A DNA stretch of 64,000 nucleotides, taken from NCBI GenBank assembly GCA_016788295.1, contig JAEUSY010000012.1, positions 1-64,000 of the forward strand, given 5' to 3'. This stretch comes from Flavobacteriales bacterium. Its GTDB lineage: Bacteria; Bacteroidota; Bacteroidia; Flavobacteriales_F; PHOS-HE28. Position 1 is the first letter of the stretch, and each line of letters begins with the position of its first letter. Under the pieces are notes generated by a model. It saw only the letters and a list, made by a program, of their open reading frames with translations. It was not told where the DNA came from and ran no database searches. Below are positions 10,196 through 19,191 of this stretch, piece after piece. The position numbers were made by a program, and so were the translations under genes.

Positions 10196-10684
10196 TCAGT
10201 GCGCGTGCTCCTCCCCGTGCTCCCCACCCTTGGCGGGTACGGCAGCCTCGGCACCACCGGTAACCTGTTGGAACCAGCCGGCCAGACGCTTCTGCTGCTC
10301 GGGGGTGAGCTGCGCGTGGGCGTGCATGAAGCGGTAATTGCCCGGAGGCATTTCGCCCTCCAACACCTCCTCGCTGCAATCGGGTGCGTGCTTGCTGGTG
10401 GCGTAGGTGTCCCAGCGGCTGAAGTTCATTTCGTGGCGCGCCTCGTTGATGTGGTCCTGCAACCAGTAGTTCACGGGGGTGATGGCGGCATACCACGGGT
10501 AGGTGCTCTGGTAGCTGTGGCAATCGTAGCAGGCGCCGGTCAACATGGCGCGGATATCGTCGGGGGCATTGGTCATGGCCAGCAGGTCGGTGCTGTCGTT
10601 GAAGGCGGGCACACTGCGATCGGGGCGCAGGAACTGGGCCAACAGGAAGAGGACGAGCAGGGCGAGCAGGATGCGTTTGAACAT
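10196..10684 (-). CDS. Haem-binding domain protein (cytochrome-like, CxxCH)
   Basis: ATG 10684 gives 162 residues. A membrane anchor or signal (MFKRILLALLVLFLLAQFL) precedes a domain with CYDCHSYQSTYPWYAAITPV (c-type haem attachment CxxCH near residue 53) and NYWLQDHINEARHEMNFSRWDTY, which is the pattern of the Haem_bd family found in many Bacteroidota. The C-terminus is His/Glu-rich (GGEHGEEHAH). It likely sits in the periplasm, anchored to the inner membrane, and binds a covalent haem; an electron-transfer role is inferred. A much longer open frame upstream to 11317 is an antisense artefact. Divergent from the T9SS gene at 10856. Confidence 0.85.
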   Translation of the reverse strand: MFKRILLALLVLFLLAQFLRPDRSVPAFNDSTDLLAMTNAPDDIRAMLTGACYDCHSYQSTYPWYAAITPVNYWLQDHINEARHEMNFSRWDTYATSKHAPDCSEEVLEGEMPPGNYRFMHAHAQLTPEQQKRLAGWFQQVTGGAEAAVPAKGGEHGEEHAH

Positions 10685-10855
10685 GGGGCGGTGTGTGGAG
10701 CGAATGCGGCGAAAAGGTAGGGGCTTCGGCGTTGTGGCGCTTCGTTCTCCTGTACACGACGGGACTTGTTCGGTCCCATCCCGTTCCATCCGCCAATTTG
10801 CCCGGTTCGTCGCTGTGGACCGTAGCGCACCCCGCGCACCGGGGCACATTTGACC

Positions 10856-12703
10856 ATGTGCAATACGAAGCGCCCCCGCCCATCGGTCCTGTTCCTCTTC
10901 CGCTGTGCGCTGTTGCTGCTGCTGTGGGCACAGGGCACGGCGGCCATGGCCCAGTGCGCCTTCTACACGGTGACCATGGAGGATGGCGATGGCGATACCG
11001 AGATCACGTGGACCCTGGTGGACCAGAACGGAGTGGTGTGGGCCAGTGCCGGTGCGCCCTACGAGGCCACGCTCTGCCTGCCCGATGGCTGCTACACGCT
11101 GTTGATGTTCGACAGCGGCGGCAACGGCTGGGACGGGTTGGAGTGGGACATTGATGCCGACGATGACAACTGGGACCAGCAGGCCTCGCTGGCCAATGGC
11201 ACACAAGGGCAGATCCACTTTGCCACGGGCAGCGGCACCTGCGCCAATGCGGCCGATTGTGCGCCGGGCTTCTCCCCCATCTTCATCATGGCCACGCCTG
11301 GCGGTTCGCCCAACCAAATGACGTGGACGCTGAGCTTCAACGGCGTGCAGATCAGCAGTGGCGGTTCCGACACGCGCGATACGCTGTGCCTGCCCACGGG
11401 CTGCCTGGTGCTGAACCAGTTCGACAGTGGCGGCAACGGCTGGCAGACCGGCACGGTACGCATTACCGATGCCAGCGGCACGGTGCTTTACAACGGTACG
11501 CTGGCCAGTGGCTCGCTGGGCACGGTGAACATCGGTGTGAACGGCAGCGACTGCAGCGACCCCACGGGTGGTGGTCCCGGTGGTGGTGGCACCGAACCGG
11601 GCAGCGGTCCGGGCGGCGGGTGCAGCACGGCGCTACCGGGCGGTGATTGTGCGCTGGCCGGTTGCGCCTGCGACCCCTTCACCTTCGCCATAACGCCCAG
11701 CGGATCGGGCAATGTGAGCGAGGTGCCCGCGCCCGGCACGCTCACCAACCCTTCATTCACTGTGGGTCCGCCGTGGGGTGGCACCGCGCCCTTCGGCTGC
11801 CTGCTGGCCGGCGAGCTGAACAGCACGTGGCTCGTGTTCACCGTGGGCAGCACCGGCCTTTTGCAGTTCGCCTTCGGTGCCAATGGACAACAAGCGGGCT
11901 TCTACGACTGGGCCATGTGGCCCTACACCAGCAGCGCCACCTGCGGCGCGTTGGCCAGCAACGGGCTGGCCCCGGTACGCTGCGTGTGGAACTCGGCGGC
12001 CGCGGGCGGCACAGGGCTGGCATCGCCCATACCCGCGGGCGGCAACCCGGGCAACTACGCGCCACCACTGGCCGTTACCGCCGGGCAGCAGTTCATCATC
12101 TGCCTCAGCAACTGGAGCTACGTGAACGCCAACGTTACGCTGGACTTCTTCGGCACCGCCAGCATACAATGCGGCCCCACCCTGCTGCCGGTGGAGCTGC
12201 TGGGTTTCAGCGCCTACAACGATGGGCCCGCGGTACACACCCAGTGGACCACCGCCACCGAGCTGGACAGCGACCACTTTGATGTGGAGCGCAGCGCCGA
12301 TGGCGAGCACTGGACCTACGTGGGCAGCCTGCCCGGCGCCGGCAACAGCCTGGTGCCGCAGGACTACACGCTGTACGACCCCGCCCCCCTGCGTGGCTGG
12401 AGCTACTACCGGCTGAAGCAGGTGGATGCCAACGGCTCGGCGCACATCTCGCAGACCGAGGCGGTGTTCCGCACGGCGGAGAGCGGCGTGGCGGTCTGGC
12501 CGCAACCCAGCAACGGCGCGTTCGACATTTCCGGTTTCGCGGCCGCCCCGCTCCTCTTCGATGCCACGGGCCGGCAGGTGGCCACCAGCACTTCCACCGA
12601 CCAGGACCTACAACACGTGGTGTTGCACAATGCGTCCGCCGGCATCTACCTGGCCGTGGACCCCACTGCCCGCGAACGTGCGGTGCGGGTGGTGGTGCAG
12701 TAA
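10856..12703 (+). CDS. T9SS surface protein with Gly/Asp-rich beta-sandwich repeats
   Basis: ATG 10856 gives 615 residues with a signal peptide (FRCALLLLLWAQGTAAMAQ). Two similar domains follow (about residues 30-130 and 140-235), each with DTLCLPTGCYxLxxFDSGGNGW, a motif shared with the C-terminal modules of the two giant proteins at 22.7-33.2 kb. A Gly/Pro linker and a separate domain (about 260-435) lead to an FN3-like module (LPVELLGFSAYNDGP to YYRLKQVDANG) and a T9SS sorting domain (VWPQPSNGAFDISG to VRVVVQ). Probably surface-exposed; no enzyme motif is visible. Confidence 0.78.
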   Translation: MCNTKRPRPSVLFLFRCALLLLLWAQGTAAMAQCAFYTVTMEDGDGDTEITWTLVDQNGVVWASAGAPYEATLCLPDGCYTLLMFDSGGNGWDGLEWDIDADDDNWDQQASLANGTQGQIHFATGSGTCANAADCAPGFSPIFIMATPGGSPNQMTWTLSFNGVQISSGGSDTRDTLCLPTGCLVLNQFDSGGNGWQTGTVRITDASGTVLYNGTLASGSLGTVNIGVNGSDCSDPTGGGPGGGGTEPGSGPGGGCSTALPGGDCALAGCACDPFTFAITPSGSGNVSEVPAPGTLTNPSFTVGPPWGGTAPFGCLLAGELNSTWLVFTVGSTGLLQFAFGANGQQAGFYDWAMWPYTSSATCGALASNGLAPVRCVWNSAAAGGTGLASPIPAGGNPGNYAPPLAVTAGQQFIICLSNWSYVNANVTLDFFGTASIQCGPTLLPVELLGFSAYNDGPAVHTQWTTATELDSDHFDVERSADGEHWTYVGSLPGAGNSLVPQDYTLYDPAPLRGWSYYRLKQVDANGSAHISQTEAVFRTAESGVAVWPQPSNGAFDISGFAAAPLLFDATGRQVATSTSTDQDLQHVVLHNASAGIYLAVDPTARERAVRVVVQ

Positions 12704-12814
12704 GGTGCCAGGCGCACAGGCTTCCCGCAGGTAGTGAACGGCCACTGAAAAAAGCAGCAGGGATCTTGTCCAGCGATACGGAACCTTCCCCGGGGATCGT
12801 TCACCTTCGCTGCC

Positions 12815-14605
12815 ATGCTCCTACGCCGTTGGTCCGTATTGCTCGTGTTGCCGCTGCTGTGCACGCGGCCTGCGGCAATGCATGCGCAGGAACTGGTGGT
12901 GAACGGCGGGCTGGAGACCTGGACGCGCTGCCCTGCCGGCCCGGCGGTGAAGAAGCTGAAGGTGGATGGCCGCGTGAAGGCCGCGCAGGGCGACCCCGAC
13001 CTGTATGCCGATTGCAGCGGAACGTTCGGTGTGCCCGGCAACTGGAGCGGCCACCAAGCGGCGTGGGAGGGTGAAGCGTATGCGGGCTTGGTGCTGACCA
13101 GCGACATGCCCAACGAATGCGGCATGCGGGAATATCTGCAGTTCCCACTGAGCGTGCCCTTGGAGGCCGGCAAGCGTTACCGCCTCACGTACCGCGTGAG
13201 CGCAGCGGAGAACAGCGGCTATGTGACCGACCGCGTGGCCGCACGCTTCAGCGCCGATGATGTAGGGCGAAAGGGCCTTCCGCCCGCGCTGCGTGAACGC
13301 CCCGATGTGGGCAACGCATTGGGCCGCATGCTGAACGACACGGTGGGCTGGACCACCGTTACAGGCATTTACAATGCCATGGGCGGCGAGCGGTTCGTGA
13401 TCATCGGCAACTTCCACCCGTGCAATTCCAGCACACGCGTGCGGATGCATGCCGGTGCCAAGGCCACCATGGAGCGCAAGGCCGCCGCACGGCTGGACCC
13501 CGTGGCCAAGCGCGGTGCCTGGCGCGCGTGGATGGCCCGTACCGCCTATGTGTACCTCGATGGGGTGTCGCTGGTGCCCGACACCACCACGCCCGCACAC
13601 ATCGCGGCCATTACACCAGAACAGGCCTGCCCAGCGCATGTGCCACCGGCCCAAGACACCGACCTGATCGCGGACCCCGGCTTCGACCGCAACACCCACC
13701 CCACGCCCACGAGCTGGCGCAACGCATCGGCCGGCACACCCGACCTGCTGGAAGGCGTGACCGGTATCTACCTGTACTCGGCCGGCCATCGGGACAACCG
13801 CGAACACATCCGCGCACCGCTCGCTACCACGCTGAGCCCGTGCAACACCTACCGCATAAGCATGGATGTGCGCCTGAACCCTACCTACGCCTATGCGGTG
13901 GACGCCATCGGTGTTGCCGTTACGGACACCTTTAGTACCCGGCACAACAGGCTGTTGTTGGGCCTGCCCTGGGCCTGGCGTTCGCCACCGGGCGCGCTGC
14001 TCGTACACAGCGACAGGCCCATGACCCTGTGCGGCACCTTTGTTCCGGAGGTCTGCGCGCGGCATCTGCTGGTGGGCAACTTCGGCGCGGACAGCACTAC
14101 CACCATTGTGCAGGTGGGCGCCGAGGGCGACGGGCCCTTCGCCTACGTGTTCGTGGACAACATCCACTTGACGTTGGTGGGCACCACGACCGGCTGCGTG
14201 GACCCGTGCCAGGCGCCTCTGGAACTCGTGACCGAAGACCATGAAAAACCTGCCGGAACTCCGGTTGCAGCACCGGACCACGCGGTGATCCGTTTCGACA
14301 GCGACCGCGACCGCCCGATCGCCATTGACCAAAAGCAACTGGACGACCTGGTGGCCTTGCTGAACAGCACGCCCGGTGCGCAACTGAGCGTTACGGGGCA
14401 CGCCGATGCATCGGGCACGGCAGCGCACAACCAGCAACTGGCCCTGGCACGCGCACAACGCATGCGCGATCTACTGGTGGCCCGTGGAGCACCCGCGAAC
14501 TCCATCGTGGTCAGCTCTGCCGGCAGCAGCGTGCCACTGGCCACCAACGATACCCCCGAAGGCCGCGCGCTGAACCGAAGGGTGGAGGTGGAAGTGCTGC
14601 GGTAG
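12815..14605 (+). CDS. OmpA-family protein with N-terminal secreted domains
   Basis: The 596-residue protein has a signal peptide (VLLVLPLLCTRPAAMHAQ). Residues 27-260 and 285-460 look like two related lectin-like or jellyroll domains, opening with ELVVNGGLETW and DPGFDRNTHPTPTSW. Residues 485-596 are an OmpA peptidoglycan-binding domain: IRFDSDRD, LSVTGHADASGTAAHNQQLA, ARAQRMRDLLVARG and the final LNRRVEVEVL. Such proteins tether the outer membrane to the cell wall, while the N-terminal domains may bind glycans; the latter is inference. A CACCTTCG box lies just before the start codon. Confidence 0.85.
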   Translation: MLLRRWSVLLVLPLLCTRPAAMHAQELVVNGGLETWTRCPAGPAVKKLKVDGRVKAAQGDPDLYADCSGTFGVPGNWSGHQAAWEGEAYAGLVLTSDMPNECGMREYLQFPLSVPLEAGKRYRLTYRVSAAENSGYVTDRVAARFSADDVGRKGLPPALRERPDVGNALGRMLNDTVGWTTVTGIYNAMGGERFVIIGNFHPCNSSTRVRMHAGAKATMERKAAARLDPVAKRGAWRAWMARTAYVYLDGVSLVPDTTTPAHIAAITPEQACPAHVPPAQDTDLIADPGFDRNTHPTPTSWRNASAGTPDLLEGVTGIYLYSAGHRDNREHIRAPLATTLSPCNTYRISMDVRLNPTYAYAVDAIGVAVTDTFSTRHNRLLLGLPWAWRSPPGALLVHSDRPMTLCGTFVPEVCARHLLVGNFGADSTTTIVQVGAEGDGPFAYVFVDNIHLTLVGTTTGCVDPCQAPLELVTEDHEKPAGTPVAAPDHAVIRFDSDRDRPIAIDQKQLDDLVALLNSTPGAQLSVTGHADASGTAAHNQQLALARAQRMRDLLVARGAPANSIVVSSAGSSVPLATNDTPEGRALNRRVEVEVLR

Positions 14606-14704
14606 GGTATTCTAGGCCACTTGCGCGATCCTGAAAAGCGATCCGAAGAGGCCTGGCTTCGTGAATGACCTGAAGAGAAGTCCGCCCACACCTGTCGACC
14701 GTCC

Positions 14705-14712
14705 TATCTTTG
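14705..14712 (+). promoter_or_regulatory. -7 box TATCTTTG for the toxin-antitoxin pair
   Basis: TATCTTTG is an exact match to the Bacteroidota -7 consensus TAnnTTTG and ends only seven bases before the ATG at 14720. Transcription would begin at or next to the start codon, so the mRNA may have almost no leader. No clear -33 TTG element is visible. Confidence 0.5.
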
Positions 14713-14719
14713 AAAGGTC

Positions 14720-14950
14720 ATGGACTATACCAAGCTCATCACCATCGACCCTGCGGTCCGTAGTGGAAAGCCGTGCATTCGCGGCATGCGCATCACCGTA
14801 GGGGATGTACTGGAGTATCTCGCCGGCGGTATGTCGATCCCAGAGATCCTTGAGGACTTCCCCTATCTCACTGAAGAGGACATTCGCGCTTGCCTTGCCT
14901 TCGCCGCCGACAGGGAGCGCAGGCTGCACGTGATACCGCCTGCGGCGTGA
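14720..14950 (+). CDS. DUF433 family antitoxin
   Basis: The 76-residue protein matches the DUF433 (VapB45-like) pattern nearly end to end: ITIDPAVRSGKPCIRGMRIT, VGDVLEYLAGGMSIPEIL, DFPYLTEEDIRACLAFAAD. The fold is a small winged or ribbon-helix DNA-binding unit and the family is usually the antitoxin of a PIN-like toxin. Its stop codon overlaps the GTG start of the downstream DUF5615 gene. As in similar modules it may repress its own promoter. Confidence 0.9.
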   Translation: MDYTKLITIDPAVRSGKPCIRGMRITVGDVLEYLAGGMSIPEILEDFPYLTEEDIRACLAFAADRERRLHVIPPAA

Positions 14951-15282
14951 AGTTCCTGATCGACCACAACCTTTCGCCCAAGCTCGTTCAACACTTGGCT
15001 GAGGGTTTTCCAGGGTCCGCACACACAACGGAACTTGGTTTCGACCGGACCCCTGACCATGACCTGTGGCGATATGCTGCGGAACATGGATTCCATATCC
15101 TCACCAAGGACACCGACTATGAGCAGATCAGCATGCTGAGGGGAGCGCCTCCGAAGGTGGTGTGGCTGCGCATCGGCAATGCACCTACCAGCGCGGTAGT
15201 GGCCTTGCTCAGTAAGTACAGGAGCGAAATAGTCGCCTTCCTTCTGGACGAAGAGCGCTCGCTGCTTGCCCTGAGCAATTGA
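14947..15282 (+). CDS. DUF5615 PIN-like toxin
   Basis: Starting at the GTG that overlaps the antitoxin stop (GTGA), the product is 111 residues: MKFLIDHNLSPKLVQHL, with the first catalytic-type Asp in LIDHN, then DHDLWRYAAEHGFHILTKDTDYEQI, carrying acidic residues at the positions expected for a Mut7-C/PIN-like nuclease, and PPKVVWLRIGN. A longer frame from 14890 overlaps the antitoxin and is unlikely. Probably an RNase whose activity is blocked by the DUF433 partner. All expected acidic residues appear present. Confidence 0.87.
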   Translation: MKFLIDHNLSPKLVQHLAEGFPGSAHTTELGFDRTPDHDLWRYAAEHGFHILTKDTDYEQISMLRGAPPKVVWLRIGNAPTSAVVALLSKYRSEIVAFLLDEERSLLALSN

Positions 15283-15297
15283 CCAAGACCGTCACGC

Positions 15298-17079
15298 TCA
15301 CCGCTTCATCACGCGCATCACACTGCGGCCGGTGGCGCTCTGCACCACCAGCATGTAGGTGGCCTCGGCCAGGTAGCTGATGTCGGCGAACACGCGGCGG
15401 TCGGCGTGCAGCGTGCCATTGTGCAGCAGCATCACCTCGCGGCCCGTGGCATCCAGCAGGGTCATGCGCACCGGTGCCGCACCCGCACCATCCACCGTTA
15501 CCATCAGCAACGACGATGTGGGATTGGGGAACACCTCCGCGATCACCGGTCCGGCCACATCGGGCACGGCCGTGCTGAGCCCCAGCACGCGGAACTTCCA
15601 CCAGCCCTCGGGGGCCACAATGGGGCGCACCTGCTGCTTGCCGCTGTTGGCGGTGGCGTGGATGTAGTAGAAGATCTCCGTGCCTGCGGGTTGCGCGGGA
15701 ATGGCGGCGGTCCACATGTTATCGGCACCGGCGGTCATGGGCAGCGCGGTGAAACCGGCGGTGGTATCGGTGGTCCAGTACACCTCGGCACCGCTGATGC
15801 CACTGCGGTGGCGGATGTAGGCCTCCACGGTGTAGGGTTGCACCGTCTCGTAGGTATCCACCAGACGCTGGTGCTTGATCAGCAAGGGGTCGGCCACACC
15901 AATGCCCTTGGTGATGCAGTGGATGGCACCGCTGGCGCTGATGATGTTCTGGTCGCTGTTGTCGCAATCGATGCCCACCACGTTGTAGCCGGGCAATGCT
16001 TCGCGCAGGATGCGGAGGCCGGTGGTGTCGTACTCGGTGCGGTAGGTGGGCACCAGCACGGTGCCGTTGATGAAGATGTTGTTCGCGTAGGTGCGGTAGC
16101 TGGCGTTGGGCGGGAATTGGCCGCCGGTGCTGGGCGGCATGGGGATGCGCACCAGGCGGTACGGATCGCCGAACACCGAGGGCACATCATCGATGATCAT
16201 CTGCACGTTCTGCTCGATGCGCGGCCCATCGCTGAGCCCCGTGGGGAACTGGCCCACGAGCAGTGTCTCCTCATCGATCAGCTTCATGTGCATGTCGATG
16301 TGGTTGATGTTGTCGTAGAGCAGCTGTTGCATCTTCACATAGCGGCCCGGGGTTATGCCCATGAACTGCTGCATCATGGCATCAACACCTGCAGAGGTGC
16401 GCACGGTCTGGTTGTACTCGCCATTGGGGCCGTTCTCCTCGTCCACCAGTTCGCTGCTGAACGCGGTGCCGAAGCCATCGGACATGAAGTTGCCGCCGGT
16501 GTGTACAAGGTCGTACGGCGCCTGCGTGGTGCTGTACACGGCGATGTTCTTGGCCGTGCCCAACGCATCGCTCAACGCATCGTCCTCGGGGCGTGGGCGG
16601 TTGTACAACCAGTCCAGCAGGTAGAGCGAATCCACCTCGTTCTCGTAGATGCACTCGGGGCCGAAGTCGCGCGTCCAGATGCTGTTGAAGGGCGCCACCA
16701 GGAAGGTGATGTTGTCCAGGTCGGTGAGCGGGCCTCCGTACTGGCTGTTCAGGAGGTAGTTCTGCACGGTGGTGGGGTTGCTGCACACGATCATCACCTC
16801 GCACTCGTTCTTCGCCTCGCGCACGATCTGTTTGAGGATGCCGGTGTAGCTGGTCCAGGTGATCACCAGGGTCTGGATCTCCTCCCACTCTGCCATGGTG
16901 CGCGGCGCGAAGGTGGGCGGCGTGGTGATGCCCCGCGAGGCACCGGCCCGGCTGTCGCGATACGGACGGATCAGTTCCTGTTCGTGCGGGGCCAGGGTGT
17001 GCGGCAGGCCCGTGGGTTCCTGGGCAAGGCCAGTAAGGCAGATGAACAACACACTTGCGGAAAGGAGTAGTGAACGCAT
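15298..17079 (-). CDS. Secreted agmatine deiminase-family protein with T9SS sorting domain
   Basis: ATG 17079 gives 593 residues and a signal peptide (LLLSASVLFICLTGLAQ); a frame to 17247 adds an N-terminus that does not look like a signal. Residues about 60-400 carry the porphyromonas-type peptidylarginine/agmatine deiminase motifs: IWTRDFGPE, HTGGNFMSDGFGTAFSSE, INHIDMHMKLID, and the catalytic Cys388 in SGAIHCITKGI. A beta domain (about 415-500) and a T9SS sorting domain (EVFPNPTSSLLMVTVD to MRVMKR) follow. It should act outside the cell, deiminating agmatine or peptide arginine, as the surface deiminase of Porphyromonas does; the substrate is not determined here. Confidence 0.85.
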   Translation of the reverse strand: MRSLLLSASVLFICLTGLAQEPTGLPHTLAPHEQELIRPYRDSRAGASRGITTPPTFAPRTMAEWEEIQTLVITWTSYTGILKQIVREAKNECEVMIVCSNPTTVQNYLLNSQYGGPLTDLDNITFLVAPFNSIWTRDFGPECIYENEVDSLYLLDWLYNRPRPEDDALSDALGTAKNIAVYSTTQAPYDLVHTGGNFMSDGFGTAFSSELVDEENGPNGEYNQTVRTSAGVDAMMQQFMGITPGRYVKMQQLLYDNINHIDMHMKLIDEETLLVGQFPTGLSDGPRIEQNVQMIIDDVPSVFGDPYRLVRIPMPPSTGGQFPPNASYRTYANNIFINGTVLVPTYRTEYDTTGLRILREALPGYNVVGIDCDNSDQNIISASGAIHCITKGIGVADPLLIKHQRLVDTYETVQPYTVEAYIRHRSGISGAEVYWTTDTTAGFTALPMTAGADNMWTAAIPAQPAGTEIFYYIHATANSGKQQVRPIVAPEGWWKFRVLGLSTAVPDVAGPVIAEVFPNPTSSLLMVTVDGAGAAPVRMTLLDATGREVMLLHNGTLHADRRVFADISYLAEATYMLVVQSATGRSVMRVMKR

Positions 17080-17083
17080 GAGC

Positions 17084-17091
17084 GCAAGGTA
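17084..17091 (-). promoter_or_regulatory. putative -7 box (TACCTTGC) for the deiminase gene
   Basis: On the minus strand TACCTTGC stands four bases before the ATG at 17079. It is one base pair away from the TAnnTTTG form and the same octamer precedes the acpH gene at 19775-19782. If used, the mRNA would be leaderless or nearly so. Confidence 0.35.
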
Positions 17092-17191
17092 GCGCGCCTG
17101 CAACAGCTCCACCAAGAAGCGGCAACGGCCATTCTTGGAAGCACGGAAAGGCCTTCGCACAACCTTCGCGGGAGTTGGGTGTTGCACCTGC

Positions 17192-17785
17192 ATGAACTGG
17201 TTCGATGAACTGCGCAACAAGCTGTTCGGAAGTGCGGAAGTGAGCACCGGGAAGCTGCATCACGGGCCATTGGTGCGCCCCGCCCGCTGGGCCGCGGAAC
17301 ATGCGGCTTGGCTGGCCGACGGGCGCACCGACACCCTGTTACGTGGACTGCGCATGCGCCTGTTGGACGAACGCCTTTCGGGCACCGGCGACCTGCACCT
17401 GATGAGGACGCCACAGGCCACCGGACTGCAATTGCAGCGGTCCGAGGGCACCACCGCTGACGACCTGCGCCACCTGCTGGACCTGTGGCGCGACCGCGTG
17501 CTTGCCGAAGGCTACCGCGTGCAGAACAGCGACCTGCGCATGGGCGTGGACGGCAGCGCGCGGGAGCGCCATTACTTGAAACCGCAGATCGCATCGAGCG
17601 ACCTGTCGGGACCCTTGGACCAGCGCTATGGCAACGTGCTGCTGGAGGCCTTCGGTCCGGCGGACGGTCCCTTGCACCTGCGTGCGCTCATCACCGTGTA
17701 CAGCGACCGCAATTACACCCCGGCCTTGCCCGCTTTGCCCTTGCTGGACCGCTTGTTGGAGGAGCCCCGGCGCGCTTTCAGTTGA
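17192..17785 (+). CDS. Conserved-looking hypothetical protein
   Basis: ATG 17192 gives 197 residues (MNWFDELRNKLFGSAEVSTG), with no signal peptide and no membrane segment. I do not recognise a family. The middle (LRHLLDLWRDRVLAEGYRVQNSD) and the segment KPQIASSDLSGPLDQRYGN look like an alpha/beta cytoplasmic domain. Codon use is like the neighbours. Its 3' end overlaps the 3' end of the convergent mltF gene by 73 bases. Confidence 0.68.
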   Translation: MNWFDELRNKLFGSAEVSTGKLHHGPLVRPARWAAEHAAWLADGRTDTLLRGLRMRLLDERLSGTGDLHLMRTPQATGLQLQRSEGTTADDLRHLLDLWRDRVLAEGYRVQNSDLRMGVDGSARERHYLKPQIASSDLSGPLDQRYGNVLLEAFGPADGPLHLRALITVYSDRNYTPALPALPLLDRLLEEPRRAFS

Positions 17786-19191
17786 ACATACATGCCCACC
17801 ACATCGCGCACATAGTGGAACACCTGGCTTCCCTTGCAGTAGCCGTTCCGCATTTCGGGTCGCATGTAATAGGCGGGCATGGCCTTCAGCAGGATGGTGC
17901 GCTCCACGTTATGCTCCCAGCGTTCGGGATCGAGGCCCAACTGCTCGGCCAGGCGCTGCGCATCGATGATGTGGCCCGGGCCTGCATTGTAGGAGGCCAG
18001 CACGAAGCGCAGGCGTTGTTCGCGATCGGGCACGGCACGCATCCACAGCGTGTCCAACTTGGAGAGGTAGCGCACCGCAGCACGAATATGGTCGTCCATG
18101 GCGTGCGAGCTGTCCAGGCCAAGGCGTGCGGCGGTGCGCGGCATCAATTGCATGATGCCCATGGCCCCCTTGCGCGAAGTGACCGTGCTATCGAAGCGTG
18201 ATTCCTTGTAGGCCATAACGGCCAGCAGTTCCCAATCCCACGCCATGCCATCGGCATGCTGCCTGAACCAGTTGTCGTACGGGCTGATGCTGTCGCCCAC
18301 CACGGGCACGCCGCGTTTGGTGCGCAGGGGGCCGCCGCGTGGCATTGCGGTACCATAGGCCTTGGCCAGTTGGGCCTGAGCGGCTTGCTCGTCGGGATCG
18401 CCCAGCCAGGTGTCCAATGCCTTGGACAGGCGCGGTGCATTGCGGCGCACAGCGAAACACTGGGGCTGTGCCGGACCCACCGGCCCATCGAACTCCAGCA
18501 CAGGGAACACCTCGGGCATGTAGGCCGCACGCGCATCGCTCACCACCGTGGCCCGGTGGCGTCCGAGCACCACTTCCACGAGCAGTTCCTCGGGCGTGAG
18601 CGCAGGCTCTGCATGCGGCACCACGAAACGCGCCGCTCCTTTCTCGAACTGATAGGACGCATCCGCAAAGGGCGACCATGGGCTCAGCAGCACACTGTCC
18701 AAGGGCGCGTCCACGGCCGGTGCGCCTGGCACATCACGCAGGGGATCGGTGCGTAGGCGGGCCACCATGGGCCGCACCTGTCGATACGGCTTGGTGAACC
18801 GCACCCAGGCTTTCTCCTTTGAACGGGGGGCCAGCTGGGCCACCAGCACATCGGCCCTGCCCTGCTGCAACCAAAGGAACAGGCTGTCGCGGTGCGCAGC
18901 CACGTTCACTTTCACCGGTATGCCCTGCTCGCGGGCGAAGCGCTCGATGAGTTCATACTCCAGTCCGCTCTCCACCTTGGGCCGTTGTTCCCACGTGAGC
19001 GGGTCCTGCATCACCAATAAGCGCAGGGTGTCGCCCTTGATCACGTCCAGATCGCGCTCCACCAGCGGCGCGGACCAGGGCACGGGTGCTTGGTCCAGCT
19101 TGGGCAGGCGTAGTTTCCAGTAGAGCACCGCCAAGGCGATCAACAGCGTGATCACGACCAACACGGTGGTATGTGCACGGGTCCACTTCAT
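17713..19191 (-). CDS. mltF: MltF-type membrane-bound lytic murein transglycosylase
   Basis: The 492-residue protein has an N-terminal membrane anchor (TTVLVVITLLIALAVLYW), a solute-binding-protein-like domain (about 45-290, LRLLVMQDPLTWEQ, EYELIERFAREQGIPV), and a C-terminal SLT lysozyme-like domain (about 310-450). The catalytic Glu330 sits in AYKESRFDSTVTSRKGAMGIMQ, with MPRTAARLGL and SYNAGPGHI following as usual. It cleaves peptidoglycan glycan strands. The tail is Lys/Ser-rich. The start codon overlaps the stop of acpH (ATGA), so the two are coupled. The 3' end overlaps the plus-strand gene ending at 17785. Confidence 0.92.
   Translation of the reverse strand: MKWTRAHTTVLVVITLLIALAVLYWKLRLPKLDQAPVPWSAPLVERDLDVIKGDTLRLLVMQDPLTWEQRPKVESGLEYELIERFAREQGIPVKVNVAAHRDSLFLWLQQGRADVLVAQLAPRSKEKAWVRFTKPYRQVRPMVARLRTDPLRDVPGAPAVDAPLDSVLLSPWSPFADASYQFEKGAARFVVPHAEPALTPEELLVEVVLGRHRATVVSDARAAYMPEVFPVLEFDGPVGPAQPQCFAVRRNAPRLSKALDTWLGDPDEQAAQAQLAKAYGTAMPRGGPLRTKRGVPVVGDSISPYDNWFRQHADGMAWDWELLAVMAYKESRFDSTVTSRKGAMGIMQLMPRTAARLGLDSSHAMDDHIRAAVRYLSKLDTLWMRAVPDREQRLRFVLASYNAGPGHIIDAQRLAEQLGLDPERWEHNVERTILLKAMPAYYMRPEMRNGYCKGSQVFHYVRDVVGMYVQLKARRGSSNKRSSKGKAGKAGV

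Noticed and set aside
10685-11317. Extended N-terminus of the haem-binding protein
   Set aside because: The extension runs antisense to the divergent T9SS gene; the ATG at 10684 begins a normal signal sequence.
12821-14458. Minus-strand open frame of 545 codons opposite the OmpA-family gene
   Set aside because: The plus-strand frame has a signal peptide and an OmpA domain; the minus frame has only biased composition.
15406-17070. Plus-strand open frame of 554 codons opposite the deiminase gene
   Set aside because: Antisense shadow; the minus strand carries the deiminase motifs.
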